A stretch of 64,000 bases of DNA from Streptomyces sp. V3I8 (GCF_030817535.1 NZ_JAUSZL010000003.1:62001-126000), one strand, 5' to 3'. Positions 25,596 to 34,058 are shown, numbered from the stretch's first letter. A program made the numbers and translations. Notes: generated from the sequence alone by a model not told the origin.

Positions 25596-27476
25596 GTGAC
25601 GGACATCAGCGCGACCAGCTTCTTCCGGCAGGCGGCCGAGACCGTCTCCCCGGACTTCGAGCACGAGGAGAGCGACACCGGCGGATCGAAACGGCCGACG
25701 AAGATCCACCTCCACGCCCTCGACCCCGACAGCGGCGACCGGATGGGCACCCTCACCTACCACGTCCCCCGCCGCAAGGCCGACAAAATCCTCATCGAGC
25801 ACGTCGGCACCGACCAGGCCCACCGGGGCAAGGGCGTCGCCTCCGCCCTCATGGACGAGATGCAGCGCCGCCACCCCGCCACTCCCATCGACCACGGCGA
25901 CCGCACCGACGCGGGCAAGGGCTGGTGGAAGAGCTACACCAACGGCAAGAGCGTCTCCCGGGGCCGCACCATGGCCGCCGCGACCAAGCCGTGCCCCTGC
26001 TGCAGCGGCACCGGCGAGCACAACACCGGCTTCGAGTGCTTCCACTGCGACGGCGGCCTGACCGTCCCCGCCGACAGCCCCGACGACGCCACCTGCGACG
26101 GCCGCCTGCCCGACGGCGGCCACGGCAAGACGGCGGCCACGAGCTGGGACGTCCCCGACCATGTCTCCTCCTCCATCCACCGTGGCCTGACCCTCGCCCT
26201 GACCCCCGAGGACCACGCCCACGTCCACGACCGCTCCATCTCCACCAGCAAGCGATCTCTGCACGTCCTGCGGCTCGCCACCGAGCGCGGCGGCCTCGGC
26301 CGCCACTGGAGCACCGACCCCGACATGGCCAGCCACTTCTCCCACACCGGTGCGAGCGACCTGGCCAACCACCCCGAGCGCCCCCACCTGCTCTCCGTCA
26401 CCCTTCACGCCCACCCGCCCAAGCCCGAGCACATCGAGCGCGACCCCGAAGAACTGGGCCGCATGGGCGTCCAGGGCCACGTTGTGGAGAAGGAGGTCCC
26501 CCTCACCCGGGACGCCCCCGTGCGGGTCCACGGGGTCGACTGGCAAGACACCAGGGACTTCGACCAAAGCCATCGATTCAGCGCGGGAGAAGGCCACAAG
26601 GGCGTCCTGAGGCAGGCGTTCATCACCCCCGTCCCCGACAACGACCAGCCCTACGAGCACGAGCACGGCTGGCTGCCCCGCGACCACTTCTTCGAGCCGA
26701 CCAAGCCCGGCCTGGACCCGCGCCTCTTCGACGGCGACCGCATGCGTCCCGAGGTCCGCCAGCACCTCCTCAGCCTGCTCCACGGCTTCTGGGCGCCGAA
26801 GTACGGCGACTCCTGGCAGTCCTGGGCCCGCGTCTACCTCGCAGGCTCCGAGGCCTCCCACTTCCTCGGCCCCGACGGCACCGGCAACGGCGACCTCGAC
26901 GTCCTGATCGGCATCGACTACGGCGCCTTCCGAGCCCACGTCTCCGCCCTGGCCGATCTCGCCGACGGGGACATCGACACCCGCCTGACCGACGAGCTGC
27001 GCCGGGGCCTGAACGACGATGCCCGCATGCTGCCCGGCCCCGACGGCAAAGAGACGGGGCCCTGGGAATCCACCTGGTACGTGAACCCCGGGGCGTACGA
27101 CATCCGCGCCATCAAGCCCTACGCGGCCTACGACATCACCCGCGACGAATGGGCCGTCAAGCCCGTCGAGACCCCGGCCGACTTCGGCCCCGAGAAGCTC
27201 CCCGAGTCCACCTGGGGCGTCTTCGAGGCCCTGCAGACCCTCATCAAGGCCATCGCCGAGCTTCCCGCCGGAACCCGTGAACGCGAGGGCGCCGCTCTGT
27301 ACGATTACCTCCACGGTGACCGCCACGCCGCGTTCGGACCCGACGGAACGGGCCTCTACGACCCCGCCAACGCGACCTGGAAAGCTCTCGACAAGGCCCC
27401 GGGCAAGCCTCTGCAGCAGCTCATCGACTGGAAGCACGCCCACGACGGCGCCACGACCCTGGAGTCCGCAGCATGA
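25596..27476 (+). CDS. Polyvalent effector protein: GNAT, Zn finger, ADP-ribosyltransferase, nucleotidyltransferase
   Basis: 626 residues. Order: leader with ATSFFRQ (6-12); GNAT-type acetyltransferase core with VGTDQAHRGKGVASALM (70-86); four-Cys DnaJ-like zinc motif CPCCSGTG/CFHCDGG (133-154); ADP-ribosyltransferase-like domain with Arg196 (HRGL), the GLGRHWST strand (233-240) and a final ExE pair at Glu298/Glu300; and a nucleotidyltransferase-like domain with Gly417-Ser418 and DLD at 433-435. Fusions of this type are known as phage polyvalent proteins, delivered into or acting on the host. GTG start after CTGGAGG. It overlaps the next gene by 4 bases. Individual domain calls are motif-based. 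Confidence 0.65.
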   Translation: MTDISATSFFRQAAETVSPDFEHEESDTGGSKRPTKIHLHALDPDSGDRMGTLTYHVPRRKADKILIEHVGTDQAHRGKGVASALMDEMQRRHPATPIDHGDRTDAGKGWWKSYTNGKSVSRGRTMAAATKPCPCCSGTGEHNTGFECFHCDGGLTVPADSPDDATCDGRLPDGGHGKTAATSWDVPDHVSSSIHRGLTLALTPEDHAHVHDRSISTSKRSLHVLRLATERGGLGRHWSTDPDMASHFSHTGASDLANHPERPHLLSVTLHAHPPKPEHIERDPEELGRMGVQGHVVEKEVPLTRDAPVRVHGVDWQDTRDFDQSHRFSAGEGHKGVLRQAFITPVPDNDQPYEHEHGWLPRDHFFEPTKPGLDPRLFDGDRMRPEVRQHLLSLLHGFWAPKYGDSWQSWARVYLAGSEASHFLGPDGTGNGDLDVLIGIDYGAFRAHVSALADLADGDIDTRLTDELRRGLNDDARMLPGPDGKETGPWESTWYVNPGAYDIRAIKPYAAYDITRDEWAVKPVETPADFGPEKLPESTWGVFEALQTLIKAIAELPAGTREREGAALYDYLHGDRHAAFGPDGTGLYDPANATWKALDKAPGKPLQQLIDWKHAHDGATTLESAA

Positions 27477-28654
27477 CCGAGCACAGCGCCACGTCGTTCT
27501 TCCGGCAGTCCGGCCCAGCTCTCTCCACCCCCAGCACCCAGAAGGAGGCCCTCGATGGACCCGCAGGAGCCCGCACCGCAGGACGAGGAAAACCACGCCG
27601 TCAGCCCGGAACTGGAGCAGGAGCTGCAGGAGCGGGCCAAGACGCCGCAGGAGGAGCACCTGCCGTGGGGGCCGATCAAGGAGGAGCTGGGACTGTAGGC
27701 CCGCGCGACGTCTCCTTCCACCCGGCGGCCGACAAGGACCTGCGCAAACTCGACGCCACGGCGCGCAGACAGGTCGGCGCCACGGTCGACAGCCTGGCCG
27801 AGGGATCGGAAGGCCTGCAGACCCACGCCCTGAACGGGCCGCTCAAGGGGTGGAACTCCACGAAGGCCTCGCGCGGCCACCGCATCATCCACCGCAACCT
27901 CGACGACGGCACCCTCCACGTCGGCTACATCGGCCTGCACGACTACGACAAGGCCATCACCCGCCTCACCTCCCTCACCGCCACGGCGTTCTTCACCCAG
28001 GCCACCACCGGCACCGACAACGAGGGCCACGAGGTCGAGCTGGACTTGATCGACGGCTGGCAGCACGCCGACGGCTCCGTCTCCCACGACGACGGCACCA
28101 CCGTCTCCGACCACCCCGTCAAGGAAGCGGTCGCCGTCGACAACTCCGGCGGCGTGATGGTCGCGTTCGTGCCCCCGCCTGAGATCGCCGAGCAGCTGGC
28201 CCGCGAGGACGGCCAGCCCGCCGACGACCTCCACATCACCCTCGCCTACCTCGGCAAGGCCTCCAGCTACACTGAGCAGCAGCTGCAGATCCTCCCGCAG
28301 ATCGTCAGCTCCTGGGCCCTGCGCCACCAGCCCGCCGAGATGCGCGTCGGCGGGACCGGCAAGTTCAACAACAGCCACAAGGGCCAGCACGTGCTGTACG
28401 CGGCCATGGACATTCCCGACGGCGCGGCCCTGCACGCCGATCTGGTCCGTACGCTGGAGGGCCACGGCTACACGCTGCCCAGCGAACATGGGTGGACACC
28501 GCACATGACTCTGGCGTACGTTGATCGCCACTTTCGTTTCATGCCCCATCTGGATGATCACCGCTGGACGTCGACACACGTCGTCACCGAGGTAGGCACG
28601 ACCCGCCACCAGGCCCGCCTCGGCACCATCCCCAGCGGAAGACACACGCTCTAG
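27473..28654 (+). CDS. Polyvalent protein: RelE-like toxin plus 2H phosphoesterase
   Basis: 393 residues. ATSFFRQ is at 6-12 and ATAFFTQ at 170-176, separating two modules. Residues ~76-165 read like a RelE/ParE toxin (DVSFHPAADKDLRKLD, then GHRIIHRN and VGYIGLHDYDKAI). Residues ~200-393 carry two HxT motifs (LHITLAYLG near 253 and PHMTLAYV near 343), the signature of 2H phosphoesterases such as 2'-5' RNA ligases and anti-CBASS nucleases. Residues ~28-75 are low complexity because an antitoxin-like gene is encoded there in another frame. No alternative ATG/GTG/TTG exists for the toxin alone. Confidence 0.65.
   Translation: MTEHSATSFFRQSGPALSTPSTQKEALDGPAGARTAGRGKPRRQPGTGAGAAGAGQDAAGGAPAVGADQGGAGTVGPRDVSFHPAADKDLRKLDATARRQVGATVDSLAEGSEGLQTHALNGPLKGWNSTKASRGHRIIHRNLDDGTLHVGYIGLHDYDKAITRLTSLTATAFFTQATTGTDNEGHEVELDLIDGWQHADGSVSHDDGTTVSDHPVKEAVAVDNSGGVMVAFVPPPEIAEQLAREDGQPADDLHITLAYLGKASSYTEQQLQILPQIVSSWALRHQPAEMRVGGTGKFNNSHKGQHVLYAAMDIPDGAALHADLVRTLEGHGYTLPSEHGWTPHMTLAYVDRHFRFMPHLDDHRWTSTHVVTEVGTTRHQARLGTIPSGRHTL
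27555..27698 (+). CDS. Nested antitoxin-like protein, 47 aa, out of frame in toxin gene
   Basis: ATG at 27555 is preceded by a near-ideal ribosome-binding site, GAAGGAGG (27541-27548), six bases upstream. The 47-residue product is very acidic and helical and ends LPWGPIKEELGL, like the C-terminus of actinobacterial antitoxins paired with RelE-type toxins. It stops at 27696, just before the toxin domain. The overlapping polyprotein frame here is Gly/Ala/Pro-rich, as expected of a shadow. A normal antitoxin-toxin pair whose toxin was captured by an upstream leader would look like this. Confidence 0.65.
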   Translation: MDPQEPAPQDEENHAVSPELEQELQERAKTPQEEHLPWGPIKEELGL

Positions 28655-28689
28655 ACGCCAAGCTAGGGCCCCCAAGGGAGACCGCCACC

Positions 28690-29505
28690 ATGAACATCAC
28701 GCTCGACCGGCCGCCGTCCCCGCCCGTCCCGAAGCACCTCCAGGACGCCCTCGATCAGTGCGTGCGGGTGGGGTGGGAAGTGACCCGGAGTACCAAGAGC
28801 GTCTCCGTCACCAGGTCCCCGGGGCGCAAGCCGATGAACTTCTCGCTGAGGAATCCGCCTACGCCGGACCAGGTCCGGCTCTGGATGGGCCGTGCAGGCC
28901 TGCGCGCCGCGCTGGCGAAGTTGCCGCCCGAGGAAAGCCCCGCACCGACTGAGACCGAACCGGAGCACAGCATGGCCACCACGCCTCAGTCCGAGGAGCT
29001 GCGCTGCCCCGAGTGCGACAGCGACAAGTACCAGCGCCCGGCCAGCCTCGGAGTTCACCGCAGCCGGGCGCACGGGGTCAAGGGCGCATCCCGGTCTGCT
29101 CAGGAACGCAGGCTGCTGAGTGCTGCCCGCGCGTCCAAGGCCAAGGCGTCCAAGGCCAAGGCGAAGAAGGCGACTCCGAAGAAGACCGCCCCGGCCGCCG
29201 TCGTCCCCGCCCCGGCCCCGGCCCCCTCCCTGGCCCCGGCGGCGCCCGAGACGGAGGGCAGCCCGGTCTCCACGCCCATCACCGGCGCCATCTCCAACCT
29301 CATGGATGCCGTCGCGGCCGAGGTCGCCAAGGAGACGGCCGCGACCGCCCGGGAGCTGGAGCAGGCCCACCGCGAGGTTGCCGAGCTGCAGGACTTCAAG
29401 GACAAGGTCTCCGCCGAGATCGCCAACGGCCACCAGGGCCCCATCCAGACCCTGGCCAACATCATCAAACTCGGCGGAAAAGGCTTCGGCACCCCCACCG
29501 CGTGA
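28690..29505 (+). CDS. C2H2 zinc-finger, Lys/Ala-rich DNA-binding protein
   Basis: 271 residues. N-terminal ~90 residues unknown; then a C2H2 finger (LRCPECDSDKYQRPASLGVH near 104-125); a basic linker rich in KAKASKAK repeats like histone-like tails; a Pro/Ala stretch; and a C-terminal coiled coil (ELEQAHREVAELQDFKDKV). The plan suggests a nucleoid-associated or chromatin-like DNA-binding protein. ATG after GGGAGACCGCCACC. Confidence 0.65.
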   Translation: MNITLDRPPSPPVPKHLQDALDQCVRVGWEVTRSTKSVSVTRSPGRKPMNFSLRNPPTPDQVRLWMGRAGLRAALAKLPPEESPAPTETEPEHSMATTPQSEELRCPECDSDKYQRPASLGVHRSRAHGVKGASRSAQERRLLSAARASKAKASKAKAKKATPKKTAPAAVVPAPAPAPSLAPAAPETEGSPVSTPITGAISNLMDAVAAEVAKETAATARELEQAHREVAELQDFKDKVSAEIANGHQGPIQTLANIIKLGGKGFGTPTA

Positions 29506-29523
29506 GCAGCGCAGCCCCCATCC

Positions 29524-29552
29524 TTGCAACGCACTGACCAGTGCGCTACGGT
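29524..29552 (+). promoter_or_regulatory. Palindromic promoter-operator P1
   Basis: TTGCAA (29524-29529), 17-bp spacer CGCACTGACCAGTGCGC, then TACGGT (29547-29552). The only copy outside the 47-63 kb cluster. It drives the gene at 29586. Confidence 0.85.
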
Positions 29553-29585
29553 GGGGGCTGCCCGCTACCGCCAAGGAGGCGCACC

Positions 29586-30050
29586 ATGAACGCTCCTGAC
29601 CTTTCCGACGTCACCATGACCCCGACCATGGAAGCTCTGCGTACCGTCGGGGTGCCATCGGTGCAGCTCAAGGCCGCCGCCGAAATCCTCAACGACTTCA
29701 CCACCGACGCGGGAGAAGCCGCCTGGGCCGAGGGCCACCAGATGGGCCACATGCTCAAGGCCTCCGGCCGCCGCTGGAGCGACCGCGCCGTCTTCGGAGC
29801 CCGCCTCGGCCGCCGGGGCATCGACACCAAGATCGACTGGAGGGTGCGCACCGGCGCCCCCATCGTCGAGCGCAAGGTCCCCGAGTACCTCACGGACGCC
29901 GACCTGACCAGGATCGCCGAGCTGGCCGCCGAGCTGACCGAACTCCTGGCCCCCATCGCCGAAAAGCGCGAGGAGCAGTACCCGGCCTACCACCGGGGCA
30001 TCCAGGCCGCCCTGAAGAAGGCCCGCGTCACCCTCGCAGAAGCGAGCTGA
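29586..30050 (+). CDS. Hypothetical protein under promoter P1, 154 aa
   Basis: Mostly helical; ends with a long charged helix (LTRIAELAAELTELLAPIAE). A CAAGGAGG ribosome-binding site precedes the ATG, and the P1 palindromic promoter is 34 bp upstream. It shares its control element with the unknown-function cluster 18 kb away, so it may belong to the same regulon. No family recognised. Confidence 0.7.
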   Translation: MNAPDLSDVTMTPTMEALRTVGVPSVQLKAAAEILNDFTTDAGEAAWAEGHQMGHMLKASGRRWSDRAVFGARLGRRGIDTKIDWRVRTGAPIVERKVPEYLTDADLTRIAELAAELTELLAPIAEKREEQYPAYHRGIQAALKKARVTLAEAS

Positions 30051-30064
30051 CCCAGCACACACCA

Positions 30065-30109
30065 ACGCCCCCGCAGAGATCCATTGGACCGGACATCTCG
30101 CGAGGGCGT
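30065..30109 (+). terminator. Possible terminator hairpin
   Basis: ACGCCCCCGC and GCGAGGGCGT pair with one mismatch about 25 bases apart in the 119-bp gap before the DUF2637-like gene. Modest support; nothing else clear in this gap. Confidence 0.35.
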
Positions 30110-30169
30110 CGATCGAGCCATGCCTACTCCCACCGAAAGCCCGCCAAGGCGCACGAGAGAGCCGAAACA

Positions 30170-31147
30170 GTGACCCTCACCAAGCGTACCCGCAACGACC
30201 CCCCGAAGTCCGCCATCCGCCCCTGGCGGGACCGCCTCGCCCACGCCGACCTCGCCGAGATCTTCGACGACGGCCTCATCTACCTCCTGGCCGCAGGCGG
30301 ATTCTGGCTCGGATTCTCCACCCTCTACGACCTCGCCCTGCAGGTCGACTACAGCGCCCCCCAGGCCGCCGGAGCCGCCGCCCTCGCCGACGTCGCCATC
30401 CTCGCCTACTCCCGCAAGGCCCTGCGCGAGATCCGCGCCGGACGCTCCGCATGGGGCCTGCGCCTGATCGTCGCCCTCTTCTCCATCGCGACCTTCGCCC
30501 TCCAGCTGCGCGCCGCCTGGCCCGACCCCACCAGCCTCGCCTTCCACTGCATGCCCCCGGCCGTGTGGATCATCGGCCACGAGGCCATGCTGCGCGGCAA
30601 GATCCGCGACGCCCGCAAGGCCCTGCGCGAACAACAGATCGCCGCAGGCCTGCGCCCCGCCCCCCTGCCCACCATCCGCATCTCCCACTGGTTCCTCTCC
30701 CCCCTGCCCACCTTCCGCGTGTGGCGCCGCATGAAGCTGTGGGAACTGCCCCAGCACGTCGTCGTCCGCCAGCTCGTCGAGGACCGCAAGGCCAAGGGCA
30801 ACAAGGCCATCCCCGCCGCCTGGCAGGGCATCCTCCTCACCCCCGTCCCCCTTTCCTCCGACGACGAGCCGCTGGAGCTCGAAGACGGCCCCGTCGCCAT
30901 CGATCCCCCCAGCGAGGACACCGACATCGACATGTGGCGCCGCTTCCTCCGCGCCCTGCCCGACGCCCCGCCGGAGGGCCGCTCCAAGGAAACGGCCCTC
31001 GCCTACATCGAGTGCGTCGAACGGCTCGCCGGAGAGTTCGGCTTCGAGGTCAGGGGCACGCTCCTCGCCCACCTCCTCAGCGTCGACCCCAGCCGGATCT
31101 CCCGCATCCGAAACCAGGGCAAGGAACTGGCCACCACCGGCAGTTGA
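30170..31147 (+). CDS. DUF2637-type membrane protein with C-terminal HTH
   Basis: 325 residues. Four transmembrane helices in the first ~130 residues (FDDGLIYLLAAGGFWLGFST, then three more), the usual layout of DUF2637 proteins found on Streptomyces plasmids and integrative elements. The C-terminal end has an HTH-like stretch (LLAHLLSVDPSRISRIRNQG). On plasmids these proteins accompany transfer and regulation genes. This supports a phage-plasmid lifestyle or exchange with plasmids. GTG start. A strong two-way terminator follows. Confidence 0.7.
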   Translation: MTLTKRTRNDPPKSAIRPWRDRLAHADLAEIFDDGLIYLLAAGGFWLGFSTLYDLALQVDYSAPQAAGAAALADVAILAYSRKALREIRAGRSAWGLRLIVALFSIATFALQLRAAWPDPTSLAFHCMPPAVWIIGHEAMLRGKIRDARKALREQQIAAGLRPAPLPTIRISHWFLSPLPTFRVWRRMKLWELPQHVVVRQLVEDRKAKGNKAIPAAWQGILLTPVPLSSDDEPLELEDGPVAIDPPSEDTDIDMWRRFLRALPDAPPEGRSKETALAYIECVERLAGEFGFEVRGTLLAHLLSVDPSRISRIRNQGKELATTGS

Positions 31148-31164
31148 TCCGATAAGCTCCCCCT

Positions 31165-31203
31165 GCAGGGCCCGAAGATGCGTGACGGCATCACGGGCCC
31201 TGC
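31165..31203. terminator. Bidirectional terminator between convergent genes
   Basis: GCAGGGCCCG (31165-31174) and CGGGCCCTGC (31194-31203), with an inner GATGC/GCATC pair, form a nearly continuous 15-bp stem between the plus gene ending at 31147 and the minus gene ending at 31210. Confidence 0.85.
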
Positions 31204-31209
31204 TTGCGT

Positions 31210-31587
31210 TCACCCCTGCAGGCTGTAGAAGTCCTCGTTCGCCGCATACAGGTCACCGGCCACCACCGCCAGCAGCTCCTCGCCCGCGCCACGGCCGCAC
31301 GCGTCGGCCAGCCCCGAAGCGAACCGCCGCACCATGGCCAGCGACGGCGTCACATCCCCCTCGGTCCCGTCCGCCGCCTTCGCCTGCAGCAGCAGCTCCT
31401 CCGCCGCCGACAGCCGCTCCCCGTCGTCCATCGACCCGACGAAGGACATGCACGACCGGGACCCGGCCGCCGCACCCCCTGCGCCGTCGGTGGCCTCCCC
31501 GTCGGACCCGGTGACCATCACCGCCGCCACCGTCGCCACCGTCACGGCCGCCACCCCCGCGATCAGACCCATCCTGCTGCGCACCAT
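31210..31587 (-). CDS. Secreted or membrane-anchored small protein, 125 aa
   Basis: An N-terminal hydrophobic helix (MVRSRMGLIAGVAAVTVATV) acts as signal or anchor, then a Gly/Ala linker and a helical domain with two cysteines. The ATG at 31587 is preceded by a GGGGTGGGGG stretch; an upstream in-frame start at 31614 adds nine residues. First minus-strand gene in the window. Function unknown. Confidence 0.65.
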   Translation of the reverse strand: MVRSRMGLIAGVAAVTVATVAAVMVTGSDGEATDGAGGAAAGSRSCMSFVGSMDDGERLSAAEELLLQAKAADGTEGDVTPSLAMVRRFASGLADACGRGAGEELLAVVAGDLYAANEDFYSLQG

Positions 31588-31666
31588 GTCCCCCACCCCT
31601 CGCGCCGGGACCACCCCGGCCGCAACATTGAAGCATCCCGTACACTGGCCGCGCCTGCACAGGCTG

Positions 31667-31699
31667 ATGCCCCGCTCTCAAAGGTCGAGAGCGGGGCAT
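31667..31699. terminator. Strong hairpin between divergent genes
   Basis: ATGCCCCGCTCTC (31667-31679) and GAGAGCGGGGCAT (31687-31699), perfect 13-bp stem. It lies upstream of both divergent genes, so it may insulate them or end a short leader transcript. Confidence 0.7.
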
Positions 31700-31731
31700 C
31701 GTCGTTCTGCGGGGCGGCCCGACCAGCCGAC

Positions 31732-31765
31732 TTGCCTCATAACGAAACCGATATAACATATCGTT
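31732..31765 (+). promoter_or_regulatory. Promoter with palindromic operator before Xre gene
   Basis: A TTGCCT -35-like box (31732-31737) and TAACAT -10-like box (31754-31759) overlap the palindrome CGATAT-AAC-ATATCG (31749-31763) and outer AACGA/TCGTT arms. This AT-rich stretch fits autoregulation by the Xre protein encoded at 31772. Transcription would start only a few bases before the ATG, so the mRNA may be nearly leaderless. Confidence 0.55.
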
Positions 31766-31771
31766 GTCATT

Positions 31772-32038
31772 ATGAGAGCGCTGAGGAAAGCCGCACCCCC
31801 CACCACAGACCCCGAGCGAGACATGGCCTACGACATCGCGCAGGCCGTCTACGACCTGCGTACCGAACAGGGCCTGTCGCAAGGAGAACTGGCCGAACGC
31901 GTCGGCACCAAGCAGCCACGCATCTCCGTCGTGGAATCCGCAACGAAGATGCCCTCCCTGCCCCTGCTGCTACGCATCGCCAAAGCCCTCGGCGTACGCC
32001 TCGTCATCCGCTTCGAGAAGCCAGGAGACCCCCAGTGA
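31772..32038 (+). CDS. Xre-family HTH regulator (antitoxin- or repressor-like)
   Basis: 88 residues with one clear Xre HTH (LRTEQGLSQGELAERVG, then QPRISVVES), a size typical of HigA-like antitoxins and small phage repressors. A palindrome over its promoter suggests autoregulation. No toxin gene is adjacent: the next gene, coupled by GTGA overlap, encodes a membrane protein. A candidate for the factor that binds the 11 palindromic promoters, though the operator sequences differ. Alternative start ATG 31823. Confidence 0.75.
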   Translation: MRALRKAAPPTTDPERDMAYDIAQAVYDLRTEQGLSQGELAERVGTKQPRISVVESATKMPSLPLLLRIAKALGVRLVIRFEKPGDPQ

Positions 32039-32553
32039 CCGCAGCCCAACTCCTCGGAGAACTCCGCCACCGAGGGGATCTCATCTACTTCACCTCCGTT
32101 GTCCCCGCCAGCGCGCTCCTCTTTGTGCCAGGCGACGGCAACTGGCTCTTCCTCCTTCGTCTCCTGGCCTCTACGGGGATGGTGGCCGGGGCGCTCCTGG
32201 GCGTTCACCACTCCATGATCTTGTGCGAACGGTGCGTCACCGACTTCCGCATCGACGCCGCCGACCGCGCCGCGAGCCGCCGATGGCGCTTTACAGCCTT
32301 CCACCGCGCGTCCTGGGGCGCAGTCGTAGTCATCCTGGGGGGCTCACTCGCCAGGTTCTTCCTGGACCGGCCCCTGGACGCGGTAGTGGCCAGCACAACG
32401 CACTTCGTAGTAGTCATCGTCGTGCTGCTGGCCCGCTTCCACGGTTCCTACCGGCCGTGGTGCCCCTACTGCCGACGCGGACGAGGAGGCAAGGACCCGG
32501 AGGAAGCTCCCAGCCCCACCGGAGGCCACGGCCGCCCCCTGCCCGTCGTCTGA
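32035..32553 (+). CDS. Membrane protein with CxxC and CPYC motifs
   Basis: 172 residues, about four transmembrane helices. A cytoplasmic loop has CERCVTDFRID and the C-terminus has RPWCPYCRRG. The same architecture occurs in the larger minus-strand protein at 40410-41444 (PCLHCVKNL and KPWCPWCRDD), so they form a family. The cysteine pairs probably bind zinc or are redox-active. Coupled to the Xre gene. Confidence 0.65.
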   Translation: MTAAQLLGELRHRGDLIYFTSVVPASALLFVPGDGNWLFLLRLLASTGMVAGALLGVHHSMILCERCVTDFRIDAADRAASRRWRFTAFHRASWGAVVVILGGSLARFFLDRPLDAVVASTTHFVVVIVVLLARFHGSYRPWCPYCRRGRGGKDPEEAPSPTGGHGRPLPVV

Positions 32554-32569
32554 CACCGGTTGCCGAAAA

Positions 32570-33199
32570 TCAGTCCTGCGTGGGCAGACGGGTGCAGGGG
32601 ATCGTCCACACGTCCTCGGACTTCGGCTGCCACCCCTGCAGGGTCATGGCGTCGAGCTTGCGCGCGAGGTCCGGATACAGGCCGCCGTACGCGGCGGCCC
32701 GGTTGGGCATGTACCCCAGCTCGACCAGCCGGATGCCCAGGGTGAAGCCGGGCCAGTTGCCCCGCTCGACATCGCGGTCGTTCCACAGCACCTTGTCGAT
32801 GTCGGTGCCCTCCACCGTCATGTGCCAGTCCCGCTCGGCGTCGATCGTGACCTTCGCGGTCAGGAACTCCACCTCGTCGTCGTGCACCTGGCGAGTCCAG
32901 GTGTTGCGCTGGTAGGAGATCTCCTTCCAGCCGTGGTGCTCGCCCTTGGCCTCGTCCTCCTGCGTGGGGGTGTAGCCCCGCTCCATGAGCCGGTGACCGG
33001 CCTCCTGGGGCTTGAACTCGTCCCAGTACAGGGTCACCCGCACCAGATCTCGATTGTGGTCGTCCGAGACGACCCGCAGCGTGTACGGGCCGCCCGTCGC
33101 GCCCTTGGGGCCCGAGCAGATGGCGAGCAGAGAGCTGGTCGGGGCGTCTGCCGGATCCGGCTCACGGGGTTCGTCGGCGGTCAGTGCAGGGGCGGTCAT
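32570..33199 (-). CDS. Hypothetical protein, 209 aa
   Basis: Ends just after the convergent membrane protein gene. The middle is beta-rich (GGPYTLRVVSDDHNRDLVRV) and the C-terminal part helical. The ATG overlaps the stop of the recombinase-like gene upstream (33196). No family recognised. Confidence 0.65.
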   Translation of the reverse strand: MTAPALTADEPREPDPADAPTSSLLAICSGPKGATGGPYTLRVVSDDHNRDLVRVTLYWDEFKPQEAGHRLMERGYTPTQEDEAKGEHHGWKEISYQRNTWTRQVHDDEVEFLTAKVTIDAERDWHMTVEGTDIDKVLWNDRDVERGNWPGFTLGIRLVELGYMPNRAAAYGGLYPDLARKLDAMTLQGWQPKSEDVWTIPCTRLPTQD

Positions 33200-34029
33200 G
33201 CTTCCTCCAGGGGCTCGAAGGGCGAGGGGGAGTGCGCGACGATGTCCGGCGTGATCCGCACCTGCAGCTCCGGCGCGTCCGGGTCGGGGCACTGGCGGGC
33301 CAGCGCCACGGTCGCCCGCAGGATCGCGGCCGGGGTGACGTTGGAGTCCAGCGGGTTGCCTCGGTAGGTGGTCAGCAGCGGCCCCGACTTCTCGTGAGAG
33401 AGCGGGGGGCGCCAGATGCGGGCGGGCAGGTAGGTGCGGACGGCTTGGCGGACTTCGTCGGGCACAGCGTAGCGCCGCGTGCCCCCGCCTTTCTGCCAGA
33501 TGTCGCAGGTGAGCCGGTGCTGCTCGAAGTACAGGTCCGCCAGCTGCAGTTCGGTGATCTGACGCGAGCGCAGCGAGGCGAGCATCAGGTACATCACCAG
33601 CCGGTCGCGCGCGGCCGTGGCCCCCTCGTGCCGGTCGGCACCCCAGCGGATGAGGTGCATCTGCCCTTCGGTGAGCCGGGGCAGGCCGGGTTCGTCCTGG
33701 GGACGGCCGCGCAGCTGGGGGACGGCCGGGTTGGCTCGGGCGTGGCCGGTGTGCATGGCGTAGGCGTAGAACGCCGAGAGCGCGGAGACGCGCCGGGCCC
33801 GCGCGCGCACGGCGCCGCGCCGGGAGTCGAGCCAGGTCTTGACGTGGGAGGGGGTGGCGCTCAGGGCGTCCAGGTGCACGGTGTCCATGAAGGCCAGCCA
33901 GTCGAGGACGTCGTCTCGGTAGCGGCGGGGGCTGGTGCCCTGCAGGAGGCGGCCCTTGCTCCCGCGCTGCAGCTCGTGCGGGGTCTCGTCCTCGTCGATC
34001 CAGCTGTCCAGCACCGCGCGCGCGTCCAT
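33196..34029 (-). CDS. Degenerate tyrosine recombinase-like protein
   Basis: 277 residues. The N-terminal SAM-like core-binding domain (residues ~35-100) and the start of the catalytic domain are recognisable, including Arg154 in MLASLRSRQITELQL and the KGGGTRRYAVP beta-hairpin. The C-terminal HxxR box and catalytic tyrosine are not seen; the chain ends VRITPDIVAHSPSPFEPLEEA-like residues. It may be inactive in strand cleavage and serve as a DNA-binding or directionality factor. The complete recombinase lies at 39134-40162. Confidence 0.65.
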   Translation of the reverse strand: MDARAVLDSWIDEDETPHELQRGSKGRLLQGTSPRRYRDDVLDWLAFMDTVHLDALSATPSHVKTWLDSRRGAVRARARRVSALSAFYAYAMHTGHARANPAVPQLRGRPQDEPGLPRLTEGQMHLIRWGADRHEGATAARDRLVMYLMLASLRSRQITELQLADLYFEQHRLTCDIWQKGGGTRRYAVPDEVRQAVRTYLPARIWRPPLSHEKSGPLLTTYRGNPLDSNVTPAAILRATVALARQCPDPDAPELQVRITPDIVAHSPSPFEPLEEA

Positions 34030-34058
34030 GGCGCGTCATTGTGGCATCCGGCGCCGGG

